Positions 1 to 9,889 of a DNA stretch of 64,000 nt are shown in pieces. Every line of letters starts with the position of its first letter. Positions within the stretch are counted from its first letter, which is position 1. Below the pieces are notes generated by a model. The model had not been told where the DNA came from. It did no database searches and saw nothing but the letters and a program-made list of their open reading frames with translations. The stretch comes from Prochlorococcus sp. AG-449-P16 (GTDB taxonomy: Bacteria > Cyanobacteriota > Cyanobacteriia > PCC-6307 > Cyanobiaceae). Location: the NCBI GenBank assembly GCA_003212175.1, contig QCQN01000002.1, forward strand, positions 1 to 64,000, in the 5' to 3' direction. The translations under genes and the position numbers were made by a program.

Positions 1-1497
1 AGTTTTAGAGCAGCCGATTTTAGAATATTAATTGGTTTTCAAGAAGACTTTAAAAACTCTCTTAATAGTGAGGGAAAAGTATCTTTAATTAAATTAGAAA
101 ATAATTATAGATCATCTTCTAATATTCTCAATGCTGCAAACTCTTTAATTGAAAATAATACGGAGAGAATAGAAAAAGTTCTGAGGGCTACTAAAGAAAA
201 AGGAGAACTACTTAAGTTACTTAGCTGTGATGATGAAATTTCGGAAGCAGAAGCGATAACAAATAAACTGAAATCACTTAATAAATCGAATCAAAAACCA
301 ATATGGAAAAATTATGCAATATTGTATAGAACAAGAGCTCAGTCAAGAGTTCTAGAGGAATCTCTAGTGAGGTGGGGGATTCCCTATACAATATTTGGAG
401 GATTACGCTTTTATGACAGAAGAGAAGTTAAGGATGTAATAGCTTATTTAAAAGTTTTGGTAAATTCTGCAGATAACGTAAGTCTTTTACGTATTATCAA
501 TGTTCCAAGAAGAGGGATAGGAAAGACCACTATTCAAAAGCTAAATGATCTTTCAAGTAAGTTAAATATTCCTCTATGGGAAGTTCTCAATGATAAGCCA
601 ACCATTGAAGAAACAATAGGTAGGTCTTCAAAAGGGATAAATAAATTTACCGAGCTTATTAACGATTTACTTTGTTATTTAGAGAACACAGGCCCTGCAC
701 AGCTTCTACAACTAATTTTAGAAAGGAGTGGATATTTGAGTGATTTATTAGCTAGTGGAACAGAGGAATCTGAAGATAGAAGAAATAATTTGCAAGAATT
801 AATCAATGCCGCTACTCAATATGAAGAGGAGTCAGAAAATGGTGATTCAGAGGGCTTTCTTTCAACAGCAGCCTTAACAACTGATAACGATACTAAGAAA
901 AACAATCCCAATTCTGTAACACTTATGACTCTCCACAATAGTAAAGGATTGGAATTTCAAAATGTTTTTATAACTGGTCTGGAACAAGGTCTTTTCCCAA
1001 GCCATAGATCAATTGATACCCCCTCTCTTCTAGAGGAAGAAAGACGATTATGTTACGTTGGTATAACTAGAGCTAAAGAAAGAGTTTTCTTAAGTCATGC
1101 AAGAGAAAGAAGACTATGGGGAGGAATGCGCGAAGCTACAATTCCCTCAATATTTCTCTCAGAAATCCCCGAAGATTTAATAGACGGAGAATTACCACAA
1201 TCTAGCGGTGCCTCAATAAGAAGAGATTGGCATTTAGATCGTTTAACGAGAGTAGATCGAAGCAATTCAAATGAATTTATTAATAAGCCAATAAATGCCG
1301 TAAGAAAATTATATTCCGGTCCCAGTAAAGGAAAAAGTTGGATAGTAGGAGATAAAGTAATTCACTCAAAATTCGGCAAAGGTGAAATTATACATATTTT
1401 TGGGAGTGGAGAAAAGATTTCATTAGCTGTAAAATTTGGCGACAAAGGCAGCAAAATTCTAGACCCAAGATTAGCTCCAATTCGTGCCATAGATTGA
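1..1497 (+). CDS. uvrD: UvrD/PcrA-type superfamily I DNA helicase, 5' truncated by the window edge
   Basis: Frame is open from base 1 (SFRAADFRILIGFQEDF, LENNYRSSSNIL); motifs TLHNSKGLEFQNVFITGLEQGLFPSHRS and EEERRLCYVGITRAKERVFLSHA. Confidence 0.95.
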   Translation, partial: SFRAADFRILIGFQEDFKNSLNSEGKVSLIKLENNYRSSSNILNAANSLIENNTERIEKVLRATKEKGELLKLLSCDDEISEAEAITNKLKSLNKSNQKPIWKNYAILYRTRAQSRVLEESLVRWGIPYTIFGGLRFYDRREVKDVIAYLKVLVNSADNVSLLRIINVPRRGIGKTTIQKLNDLSSKLNIPLWEVLNDKPTIEETIGRSSKGINKFTELINDLLCYLENTGPAQLLQLILERSGYLSDLLASGTEESEDRRNNLQELINAATQYEEESENGDSEGFLSTAALTTDNDTKKNNPNSVTLMTLHNSKGLEFQNVFITGLEQGLFPSHRSIDTPSLLEEERRLCYVGITRAKERVFLSHARERRLWGGMREATIPSIFLSEIPEDLIDGELPQSSGASIRRDWHLDRLTRVDRSNSNEFINKPINAVRKLYSGPSKGKSWIVGDKVIHSKFGKGEIIHIFGSGEKISLAVKFGDKGSKILDPRLAPIRAID

Positions 1498-1501
1498 TAT
1501 T

Positions 1502-2749
1502 ATGAATGATAATTCCGTTTATATTAAAGAGGAATTAAAGCAAATTCCTTTTAATTTATATAATCTAATTTATAAATATAGTGAATTGAATAATAATACT
1601 AAAGTGGCTTTTGTTGGTGGTTATATAAGGGATTTATTGATTACTAAATTTCATAAAAACAATTTTACCAAGTCAATAGATATTGATTTAGTTATAGAAG
1701 GTTCTGCTCTCTGTTTAGCAAAATTTATAAAGAAAAATATCTCTAATGTTGAGATATGTCTTATTAAAGAATTTAATTTATACAACACTGTGGAACTAAA
1801 TATTAATAACTTAAAAATAGATATTGCCACTGCAAGGAAAGAAATTTATCCTGCACCAGGATTAAATCCTAAGGTAACTAATACTAATATTGAGAAGGAT
1901 CTAATAAGGAGAGATTTTACTATAAATGCAATATTATTCGAGGTTTCAAGGGAAGAAATCTATGATCCATTTGGAGGAATTTCTGATATTAAAGAAAAAA
2001 AATTGAATTTACTTCATGAAAATAGTATTGAAGATGATCCAAGTAGATTAATAAGATGTGCCAAGTATGCCGCAAGGTTAGGTTTTAATATTTCCAATAA
2101 TTCTCTTAAACAATCTCAGCAAACAGTATTAAAATGGCCATGGGAAATTTTTAAGGACCAAGAACATATAATATTCCCACCTGCAATAAGTATAAGAATT
2201 AGGATGGAGTTGTCCGAGATATTTAAGTACGACAATCTTCCCAAAATAATCTCAATCCTTAATCAATGGGAAACTATTTCTATCTTAAATAAAAATATTC
2301 AAGTAGATAATAAATTTTTAAGGGGACTAAGATGGATTAAAAAATTAAATGGAAATTATATTCTTTTCTTATTAAAAGATTCAGAAGATTTTGAGAAAGA
2401 ATGTCAAAGATTTCTAATAAATAATAAAGAAAAAAAAATAATCGAGGATTATTTAACTTTAAGAAAATTATTAATAACAAAGATAAATGAATTTTTAAAA
2501 TTCTCTCCATCCAATTGGACAGAATTTTTAGAGAATAGAAATATCAACGAAGAAACAGTAAAATTACTAATTTGTGATGGGGGTTTATTTTGGCGCCAAT
2601 TGTTTAAATGGTTGTTTGTCTATAAATTTATAAAATCTAAGAAAGATGGAGAATCATTAAAGAAAGAAGGATGGAAACCAGGGAAAGAAATGGGGGAAGA
2701 AATAAAACGATTAAGATATATTGAAATTGATAATTACAGTAAAAATTGA
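1502..2749 (+). CDS. cca: CCA tRNA nucleotidyltransferase / poly(A) polymerase family
   Basis: Nucleotidyltransferase motifs VGGYIRDLL, SIDIDLVIEG, RRDFTINAILFE, DPFGGISDIKEKKL, DDPSRLIRCAKYAARLGF. Confidence 0.9.
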   Translation: MNDNSVYIKEELKQIPFNLYNLIYKYSELNNNTKVAFVGGYIRDLLITKFHKNNFTKSIDIDLVIEGSALCLAKFIKKNISNVEICLIKEFNLYNTVELNINNLKIDIATARKEIYPAPGLNPKVTNTNIEKDLIRRDFTINAILFEVSREEIYDPFGGISDIKEKKLNLLHENSIEDDPSRLIRCAKYAARLGFNISNNSLKQSQQTVLKWPWEIFKDQEHIIFPPAISIRIRMELSEIFKYDNLPKIISILNQWETISILNKNIQVDNKFLRGLRWIKKLNGNYILFLLKDSEDFEKECQRFLINNKEKKIIEDYLTLRKLLITKINEFLKFSPSNWTEFLENRNINEETVKLLICDGGLFWRQLFKWLFVYKFIKSKKDGESLKKEGWKPGKEMGEEIKRLRYIEIDNYSKN

Positions 2750-4921
2750 TTACATTTTTACAACTGTTCCGACCTTATACCAATTATCTTTTAGGAGACT
2801 TTCGTATTGAGGATCGCAGCTAATCAATAAAGGTCCACAAGTCTGGGGATCTAATAGCAAGGAGATTTTTTCGCTGAAAGTGTTTTTATCTATTGAATTT
2901 TCTCTTAGAAAAGTAATTATCCTTTCATCAATATTAAATTTAAAAATTTTGTCAAAAATTTCTTTGTTACTATCAAAAAGAGTACTTGAGATACCTTTTC
3001 GTATTAAATCAAATACTCCAGGGTAAGCTTTAAACTCTAATAAATCTAACAATACCTTAATGGGTTCAAGGTTATTTTTTTTCCTAAATAAATTAGATGA
3101 TTCAACCATCTCTTTAAGATGACCAATAAATCCGTAGCCAGTGACATCTGTAGCTGCGTGAACAAATAATTCTCTATATTGATCCTGAAATAAATAAATT
3201 TCATCAATTAAATATTGTTGACTCTTTGTAAGAGTTTGCATTATTTCAAAAGAACTACCTTGCAAATTTGTATTTTGCATTTGACCCGCTAAAAAAATTC
3301 CAACTCCTAGCGGTCTTGACATCATAAGTATATCTCCAATTTGCATGCCAGATTTAAGCCATGGTCTTGAGCCATTTTTAAGAATGCCCTGAACTGTCAA
3401 AGAAATATCGATTCCTAATGAATAAGGTTTAGTAACTATACTTCTTGACTCAAAAGTATGGCCTCCAATTAATTGACCTCCTTGATCTTCTACTGTCGAT
3501 TTAATCCCTTTTAAACATTGGGAAAAAAGATATTTTTGATAATCACTTTTGACCTTTGGTAAAGATAATAAAGCCTGTACAGATGAAACTCTTGCTCCAC
3601 AAGCCCATAAGTCTGAACATGCATGTAATGTAGTAATCTTTGCATTTAGCCAAGGATCACTTAATACTGCAGGAAATCCATCAACACTTTGCAAGATAAT
3701 GTCTTCACCATTTTCATATATTTCAGCAGAATCCTCTGGAGAAGAAGCAAATATGTTTAAGTTAGCATTTTTCAAAGATATATTTAAAACACCTTGTGAA
3801 ACTTTTGCAGCACATCCTCTACAATCATTCATTGAATTCTCTTTTCCCTTTTCGTACATTATTTTTTTTGATAAGCGAAACTGCTTAACAAAGTTTCTAT
3901 CAATATTATTTTTTAAAACCCAAATAAGAAAAGAGGGGCCAAAAACGAAATTATTATAAATAGCAAAAGCCAGTGGTTTTTCCCTTGAATATGAATTCAC
4001 TATTTGTAAGCCTCCCCTTTGAGGAGACCAATCTTTTAAAGAAACACCCTTAATATCTTTTTTTAAATTTCTGGCTAGTGTATTTAAAACTTTTACTGCA
4101 AATATTCCCGAAGGAGGTCTTTTCGCGGAATCAATTATTGCACAATCTCCTGTGGCAAAGATATCTGAAAAATTTTTAACCTTTAAATTTCGATTTGTGA
4201 TTATTCGGCCACTTAAATCTAATTCTAAAAACTTCTTCTGTACCCATAATGGTGATGTATTGCCTGTACATAAAAGAACTTTTCCATAATGGAAATCAAG
4301 CTTTTCAACTAATCCAATATTTGAATTACGTAAACTTCCTAAAATCCTATTATTTATCTTTTGTTGATGACAAAAAAGTTTCAAATTTCTTTTTCTCCAT
4401 CTTTGTCTTAACGCAAATGCAATTTCAATGGCGGCAAGACCACTCCCAACTATTACGAATGGGAGTGCTTCTGCTGAATCATATTTATCTTCATTTTTTA
4501 TTAATTCATAGGCTTTAAAAAAAGGTTTGATTGAAAACGCTTTTTGATTCTTTACAAGACTTTTAAATTCTTCTGGAATTTTTGTTTCACTCCCATAATT
4601 GAGAACTAATTTTGAAAAACCAATTGAGGGACGATTATTAAAAATAATTTTCTTCAAATTAAAATCAATGTCATTTATTTCCTCTTGAATAAAAGAAATT
4701 TTTGCATTTTTAGCTAAAGTTTGAATATCGATTAAACTTTCCTCAAGAGAAATTGATTTTGAAATAGCAGATGGAAACATTGCTGAATAAACTAAATGAG
4801 AATCTCTAGATATGATAGTTATCGGGATCTCTGGCATTAATTTCGGATACATCAACCATTTCCTAATTAAAAGAACGTTTGTATGTCCACCACCAACTAG
4901 CACTAAGTGATTAAAAGTCAT
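2750..4921 (-). CDS. selD: Fusion: N-terminal NADH dehydrogenase-like FAD oxidoreductase + C-terminal selenide, water dikinase (SelD)
   Basis: N-term LVLVGGGHTNVLLIRKW and FATGDCA Rossmann motifs; C-term DCRGCAAKVSQGVL, QSVDGFPAVLSDPW, HAATDVTGYGFIGHL, LLDPQTCGPLLIS. Confidence 0.9.
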   Translation of the reverse strand: MTFNHLVLVGGGHTNVLLIRKWLMYPKLMPEIPITIISRDSHLVYSAMFPSAISKSISLEESLIDIQTLAKNAKISFIQEEINDIDFNLKKIIFNNRPSIGFSKLVLNYGSETKIPEEFKSLVKNQKAFSIKPFFKAYELIKNEDKYDSAEALPFVIVGSGLAAIEIAFALRQRWRKRNLKLFCHQQKINNRILGSLRNSNIGLVEKLDFHYGKVLLCTGNTSPLWVQKKFLELDLSGRIITNRNLKVKNFSDIFATGDCAIIDSAKRPPSGIFAVKVLNTLARNLKKDIKGVSLKDWSPQRGGLQIVNSYSREKPLAFAIYNNFVFGPSFLIWVLKNNIDRNFVKQFRLSKKIMYEKGKENSMNDCRGCAAKVSQGVLNISLKNANLNIFASSPEDSAEIYENGEDIILQSVDGFPAVLSDPWLNAKITTLHACSDLWACGARVSSVQALLSLPKVKSDYQKYLFSQCLKGIKSTVEDQGGQLIGGHTFESRSIVTKPYSLGIDISLTVQGILKNGSRPWLKSGMQIGDILMMSRPLGVGIFLAGQMQNTNLQGSSFEIMQTLTKSQQYLIDEIYLFQDQYRELFVHAATDVTGYGFIGHLKEMVESSNLFRKKNNLEPIKVLLDLLEFKAYPGVFDLIRKGISSTLFDSNKEIFDKIFKFNIDERIITFLRENSIDKNTFSEKISLLLDPQTCGPLLISCDPQYESLLKDNWYKVGTVVKM

Positions 4922-4931
4922 TTACTTAAAT

Positions 4932-5828
4932 ATGAAAAAAGAGCATTTACTACCAATTGAAGATTCAAGATTAGGAATAATTGGCGGGAGCGGATTCTAC
5001 TCAATAGATACAATAAAGTGTCTGAGGGAAATTGATATCATTACTCCTTATGGTAAACCCTCCGATTCAATAAAAATTTATAAACTTGGAAATCTAGAAA
5101 TAGCTTTCATTGCCAGGCATGGTAAAACTCACAGATTCAATCCCACTGAAATTCCCTATAAAGCAAATATTTGGGCCTTGCGATCAATTGGCGTCAGATG
5201 GATTATAGCCCCATCAGCAGTGGGGTCTCTTCAAGAGCAAATAAGGCCTCTAGATATAGTTGTTCCTGATCAATTTATAGATAGAACAAAAAATAGACCC
5301 GCAACATTTTTTAATGAAGGAGCTGTAGCTCATGTAACAATGGGCGATCCTTTCTGTACGAATTTATGCAGAATATTGTCTGAGGTCGGTGAAAAAAATA
5401 TCCCTGGAGGCAGACAATTGCACAGGGGAGGTACATATTTAGCCATGGAAGGTCCGGCATTCTCAACTCGAGCAGAATCTAATTTATATAGAAGTTGGGG
5501 TTGTTCAATAATAGGAATGACCAATCACACAGAAGCAAGATTAGCTAAAGAGGCTGAAATAGCTTACTCCTCATTATCTATGGTTACTGATTACGACTGT
5601 TGGCATCAAACCCATCAAGAAGTTTCTGTTGAAATGGTTTTGGATAATCTAAGAACAAATAATGAAGTCGCAAATAAAATAATCTTTGAATTTGGACGAG
5701 TTATTGAAAAAGAAAGACCAAAGAGTAAGTCTCATTTCTCACTAAGAGATGGCTTAATAACACAAAAAGAAAATATCCCTAGCTCAACAAGAGAAAAGCT
5801 AAAGATATTTACTGATTCTTATTGGTAA
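4932..5828 (+). CDS. mtnP: 5'-methylthioadenosine phosphorylase family (MTAP/PNP)
   Basis: LGIIGGSGFYSI, ARHGKTHRFNPTEIPYKANIWALRSIGV, YLAMEGPAFSTRAESNLYRSWG, IGMTNHTEARLAKEAEIAY. Confidence 0.9.
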   Translation: MKKEHLLPIEDSRLGIIGGSGFYSIDTIKCLREIDIITPYGKPSDSIKIYKLGNLEIAFIARHGKTHRFNPTEIPYKANIWALRSIGVRWIIAPSAVGSLQEQIRPLDIVVPDQFIDRTKNRPATFFNEGAVAHVTMGDPFCTNLCRILSEVGEKNIPGGRQLHRGGTYLAMEGPAFSTRAESNLYRSWGCSIIGMTNHTEARLAKEAEIAYSSLSMVTDYDCWHQTHQEVSVEMVLDNLRTNNEVANKIIFEFGRVIEKERPKSKSHFSLRDGLITQKENIPSSTREKLKIFTDSYW

Positions 5829-5871
5829 TAAACAGAAATATCAATAAGGAGGGTTATAGGTTAGTCATCAA

Positions 5872-6066
5872 CTATGCCGAACCAACACCATTGTAAGATC
5901 CATAGAAAAATATTCCTAATACGAAAATTACAGCTATTCCTCCGGCTGTAGCAACCAACCATAAAGGAAGGGTGCCCTCTGTCCATCGTCTCTCCCATGC
6001 AACGGTAGGTCTACCATCGGGTAATCTATCTGGAATTCTGCCGTCAGGTCCTTTTAATTTACTCAT
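5872..6066 (-). CDS. psbJ: Photosystem II protein PsbJ
   Basis: 64 aa; C-terminus [29 protein letters not shown]; last gene of psbEFLJ. Confidence 0.95.
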   Translation of the reverse strand: MSKLKGPDGRIPDRLPDGRPTVAWERRWTEGTLPLWLVATAGGIAVIFVLGIFFYGSYNGVGSA

Positions 6067-6075
6067 AATTAAAAT

Positions 6076-6195
6076 TTAGTTGAAAAAGTAGCTGGAAAAT
6101 AAAATTCCCAATACGAAAACTGATAATAAGCCTAAGTAAAGGCTTGTACGATTAAGTTCTACAGGAACTTTATTTGGATTGTCGTTTACTTGCAT
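6076..6195 (-). CDS. psbL: Photosystem II protein PsbL
   Basis: Manual translation: [39 protein letters not shown]; not in the supplied ORF track. Confidence 0.95.
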   Translation of the reverse strand: MQVNDNPNKVPVELNRTSLYLGLLSVFVLGILFSSYFFN

Positions 6196-6206
6196 GATTG
6201 ATAAAG

Positions 6207-6353
6207 TTAACGTCTAATAAATTGCATAGCCGCTATTGCACCTAAGAAAAACACTGAAGGGATGGCTAATGCATGAACTGCTAGCCATCTAACAGTGAAA
6301 ATTGGATAGACGCGAACTTCAGCCGCTTGCATTGGAGCTTGGGAGTTAGTCAT
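6207..6353 (-). CDS. psbF: Cytochrome b559 beta subunit PsbF
   Basis: Manual translation: [48 protein letters not shown]; not in the ORF track. Confidence 0.96.
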   Translation of the reverse strand: MTNSQAPMQAAEVRVYPIFTVRWLAVHALAIPSVFFLGAIAAMQFIRR

Positions 6354-6354
6354 T

Positions 6355-6603
6355 TTATTTTGTTCTTAAATCTAATTGAGACTTAGCATCATATCTTTGC
6401 GTTACCACAGGTGCTTTTGATTCCGATGCTTGGAAGTAACTATCGGGACGAGGAGTTCCGAAAGCATCATAAGCAAGACCTGTATAAACAAAAAGGAAAC
6501 CCGCTATAAAAATAGCTGGAAGTGTTACTGCATGAATAATCCAGTATCTAATACTGGTAATTATTTCAAAGAATGGGCGTTCACCCGTTGAACCTGCGGC
6601 CAT
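6355..6603 (-). CDS. psbE: Cytochrome b559 alpha subunit PsbE
   Basis: [57 protein letters not shown]; the ORF track starts two codons upstream at 6609. Confidence 0.96.
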   Translation of the reverse strand: MAAGSTGERPFFEIITSIRYWIIHAVTLPAIFIAGFLFVYTGLAYDAFGTPRPDSYFQASESKAPVVTQRYDAKSQLDLRTK

Positions 6604-6732
6604 AATCACAATTAATTACCCTACGATCTTACAAGGTAAAATCATATATTTGCGAAGAAATTAACAGCTTGGTTACAGACAGTTGCTAAATTGATGCAAA
6701 ATTAATGATTTGTTTATTTTTTTGTTGATTTT

Positions 6733-7746
6733 TTATCCATTCCACTTAAGAATATATCCACGTTCACCGAGGATAAATCCTTTTTGATTATCTAAACCTT
6801 TATCAAGAAAAAGAATTTTTATATAATTTGTGGGTAAGGAAGAAGCTAATGGATCTGATAACCATGTTTTACCTTTATCATTACTTACTATCAAAGTACC
6901 GTTGCCGCCACCTGCCCAAATATCACCATTAGGATCCCAAGCCATATCAAGATAATTATATCCGTTCAAGATAGGGATTATAGGTTTTGTCCAACTTTCT
7001 ATATCATCTTTATCTTCGTTGAATCTTATTTCGGCCCCTCGTGATAACATCCACAAATTCCCTTGTGGGTTGAATCCGATACTTTGAACTCTTTTACTAC
7101 TAGCCCGTTGATGAGCCACCCATGTATCACTATTGCTGTCTAAAGTAGAGAAAAAATTACCAAGGCTACTAACACTGACATAATCTCCATCTGAAGTTCT
7201 TCTTAGATCCCTAACTCCCCCTGATCCTGATGCATCCACTACTTTTGCGTTCCATGATTCACCGCTGTCAGATGTTTCATAAATTGCTCCAGCAGTTGTT
7301 GCTAATTCTGCAATTCCATCATCAACAGTAGTTATTAGAAATGGTTGACCAGGAAGTTTGTTACCTAAGGATAATCGTGTCCAATTTTTCCCGGCATCCA
7401 AAGTATGCATAACCAATGATGGTTGACCTATTAACCATCCTTCTTGTCCTTTGAAATCTATATCTAACAATCTAAAATTTTCTTCACTCGGAATATCAAG
7501 AGTACGTTTCTCCCATGTTGCACCACCATCACTAGTTTCCATGATAAGGCGGTTAGAGCCTACAAGAAAACCATTGCTATCATTTATAAAATCAATATCT
7601 AGAGCATTTGCTTGATCTTCAAATTGAATTGTTTCCCATGGGCTACTTTCACTCATTTTTACACCAGTAGAAGAACAACTACTAAGTACAAAACAAAGTA
7701 CTATTGATAAAAGGAGATTTGAGGTGTTGGAAAAAATTTTTTTCAT
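6733..7746 (-). CDS. ycf48: Photosystem II assembly factor Ycf48/HCF136, predicted lipoprotein
   Basis: Lipobox [16 protein letters not shown]; repeated beta-propeller motifs [35 protein letters not shown]; upstream of psbEFLJ. Confidence 0.93.
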   Translation of the reverse strand: MKKIFSNTSNLLLSIVLCFVLSSCSSTGVKMSESSPWETIQFEDQANALDIDFINDSNGFLVGSNRLIMETSDGGATWEKRTLDIPSEENFRLLDIDFKGQEGWLIGQPSLVMHTLDAGKNWTRLSLGNKLPGQPFLITTVDDGIAELATTAGAIYETSDSGESWNAKVVDASGSGGVRDLRRTSDGDYVSVSSLGNFFSTLDSNSDTWVAHQRASSKRVQSIGFNPQGNLWMLSRGAEIRFNEDKDDIESWTKPIIPILNGYNYLDMAWDPNGDIWAGGGNGTLIVSNDKGKTWLSDPLASSLPTNYIKILFLDKGLDNQKGFILGERGYILKWNG

Positions 7747-7755
7747 TTTTATATA

Positions 7756-8184
7756 TTAATGCAAAGAGTATAGAGAAAGGAAACATGCTGCTGCAAATGC
7801 CAAACCCCCAAAAATTAAAATATTCTTTTGTCCTGGAGGAAGACTATTAAAACCAAATCCATAAGTTAGATTCTCTTCAAAGCCGCTTGGTTTAGATTTT
7901 GGACCTATGTCTTTATAAAAATTCTTTCCAGCTCTACATACAGGGCATGCGAATGTATTGCCATCTAAAGCTGCAAAAGGTGTATTTTTGGGTATGTCCA
8001 ATTTTTTATTTCCCTCAGACGGATCATAAATGTATCCACAACTTCTACATTCGAATCTATTTTGTTCTAGATTAGAATTAGAGGTTCCAATTTTAATTTC
8101 TGAAGAATTGTCGGAAAGTTCATCTTTCTCGATTTTTTCAACTATCTTGTTTTCCTCAGAGGTTGGTTGAATGTTTTCACTCAC
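7756..8184 (-). CDS. rub: Membrane-anchored rubredoxin (RubA-like)
   Basis: Rubredoxin knuckles FECRSCGYIYDPSEG and FACPVCRAGK; C-terminal hydrophobic anchor. Confidence 0.93.
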   Translation of the reverse strand: MSENIQPTSEENKIVEKIEKDELSDNSSEIKIGTSNSNLEQNRFECRSCGYIYDPSEGNKKLDIPKNTPFAALDGNTFACPVCRAGKNFYKDIGPKSKPSGFEENLTYGFGFNSLPPGQKNILIFGGLAFAAACFLSLYSLH

Positions 8185-8260
8185 GATTTAGGATTAATCT
8201 TTAAGGACTCTAAAAGATTTTGCTTAATTAAGCGAATTTTATCCAAATTAATTTTTCGAA

Positions 8261-8623
8261 ATGTTTCTTTTACCCGGTTATGAATACTTTTTAGGTTTTC
8301 TAATCATTGCTGCTGCTGTTCCAGTCTTAGCCCTAGTTACTAATTTAATAGTTGCACCCAAAGGCAGGAACGGAGAGAGAAAACTAACTTACGAATCAGG
8401 GATGGAACCTATCGGTGGTGCATGGATTCAATTTAATATTAGGTATTACATGTTTGCATTGGTTTTCGTTATATTTGATGTTGAGACGGTTTTTCTTTAT
8501 CCTTGGGCTGTGGCATTCAATAGGTTAGGATTACTTGCCTTTATTGAAGCACTTATTTTTATTGCGATACTTGTTATCGCTCTAGCCTACGCATGGAGGA
8601 AAGGCGCTTTAGAATGGAGCTAA
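8261..8623 (+). CDS. ndhC: NAD(P)H-quinone oxidoreductase subunit 3
   Basis: [44 protein letters not shown]. Confidence 0.97.
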   Translation: MFLLPGYEYFLGFLIIAAAVPVLALVTNLIVAPKGRNGERKLTYESGMEPIGGAWIQFNIRYYMFALVFVIFDVETVFLYPWAVAFNRLGLLAFIEALIFIAILVIALAYAWRKGALEWS

Positions 8624-8627
8624 AAAA

Positions 8628-9359
8628 TTGACTCAGCCACTATCCCCAAAAGCAATCAGAGAAATAAGAGAGGGCACATGTAACCCACTCGGTGCCCCTC
8701 AGGTAACCACTGATCTAAGTGAAAATATTATATTGACAAGTTTAGATGATCTACACAATTGGGCCAGATTGAGTAGTCTATGGCCACTTCTTTATGGAAC
8801 AGCATGTTGTTTTATAGAATTTGCGGCTCTCATAGGTTCAAGATTTGATTTTGATAGATTCGGACTAGTTCCAAGGAGTTCTCCTAGACAAGCAGATCTT
8901 TTAATCGTTGCAGGAACGGTAACCATGAAAATGGCTCCAGCACTTGTAAGACTCTATGAACAAATGCCAGAACCAAAGTACGTGATAGCAATGGGGGCTT
9001 GTACCATCACAGGAGGAATGTTTAGCGCAGATTCAACCACTGCCGTCAGAGGTGTTGATAAACTTATTCCAGTTGATCTATATCTTCCAGGATGCCCGCC
9101 CAGACCTGAAGCGATATTTGATGCAGTCATAAAATTAAGAAAAAAGGTAGGGAATGAATCAATCCTTGAGAGATCAAAATCTGAGCAAACTCATAGATAC
9201 TTAACTATTGATCATAAAATGAATCTTGTTTTTTCAGAAAATGATGGCAAATATTTAAAAAATATTTCCGAGAATGCAATTAAACCATCTATCAAAAAAG
9301 AAATTAAAGAAATAAGTGAATCCTCACAGGTTCAAACAAATCTAAAAACAGAAGATTAA
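8628..9359 (+). CDS. ndhK: NAD(P)H-quinone oxidoreductase subunit K
   Basis: [47 protein letters not shown] start. Confidence 0.97.
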   Translation: MTQPLSPKAIREIREGTCNPLGAPQVTTDLSENIILTSLDDLHNWARLSSLWPLLYGTACCFIEFAALIGSRFDFDRFGLVPRSSPRQADLLIVAGTVTMKMAPALVRLYEQMPEPKYVIAMGACTITGGMFSADSTTAVRGVDKLIPVDLYLPGCPPRPEAIFDAVIKLRKKVGNESILERSKSEQTHRYLTIDHKMNLVFSENDGKYLKNISENAIKPSIKKEIKEISESSQVQTNLKTED

Positions 9360-9889
9360 TGGAAAAAGATAATTTAAACAAATCCCCTGAAGATTCATTA
9401 GAAAAAAAGGAATTAATAAGTGAAAAACTTCTTAAAAATGGAATCGCTAATGAAACCTTAGGTTTTGATCATATTGGAATTGAAATAATTTCAGTCAAAC
9501 CTAATAAACTGTGCGAAGCAGTTTCTACTTTAAAAGAATATGGTTTTAACTATTTGCAATGCCAAGGTGGATATGATGAAGGTCCAGGGAAAAATTTAGT
9601 AAGTTTTTATCATTTAATATCTTTAGAAGATTTCCAGAAAGTGAAAAAAATCAAAGAAGTAAGACTAAAAGTATTTTTAGAAAGGGATGCAGATTTATCC
9701 ATTCCTAGCCTTTATAAAATTTTCAAAGGAAGTGATTGGCAAGAGAGAGAAACTTATGACATGTTCGGAATAAATTTTGCAGATCATCCCAATCCCAAAA
9801 GATTATTAATGCCAGAAGACTGGCGAGGTTGGCCATTAAGAAAAGACTATATTCAACCGGACTTCTATGAACTGCAAGATGCATATTAA
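9359..9889 (+). CDS. ndhJ: NAD(P)H-quinone oxidoreductase subunit J
   Basis: [39 protein letters not shown]; follows ndhC-ndhK. Confidence 0.97.
   Translation: MEKDNLNKSPEDSLEKKELISEKLLKNGIANETLGFDHIGIEIISVKPNKLCEAVSTLKEYGFNYLQCQGGYDEGPGKNLVSFYHLISLEDFQKVKKIKEVRLKVFLERDADLSIPSLYKIFKGSDWQERETYDMFGINFADHPNPKRLLMPEDWRGWPLRKDYIQPDFYELQDAY

Noticed and set aside
3549-3959. 136-aa plus-strand ORF inside the selD fusion gene
   Set aside because: Fully antisense to a strongly supported CDS, no recognisable motifs; typical shadow ORF. The same applies to 4249-4518, 5330-5524, 11762-12118, 28196-28537, 30684-31049, 32447-32812, 37258-37476, 41931-42224, 44080-44364, 44951-45217 and 61023-61226.
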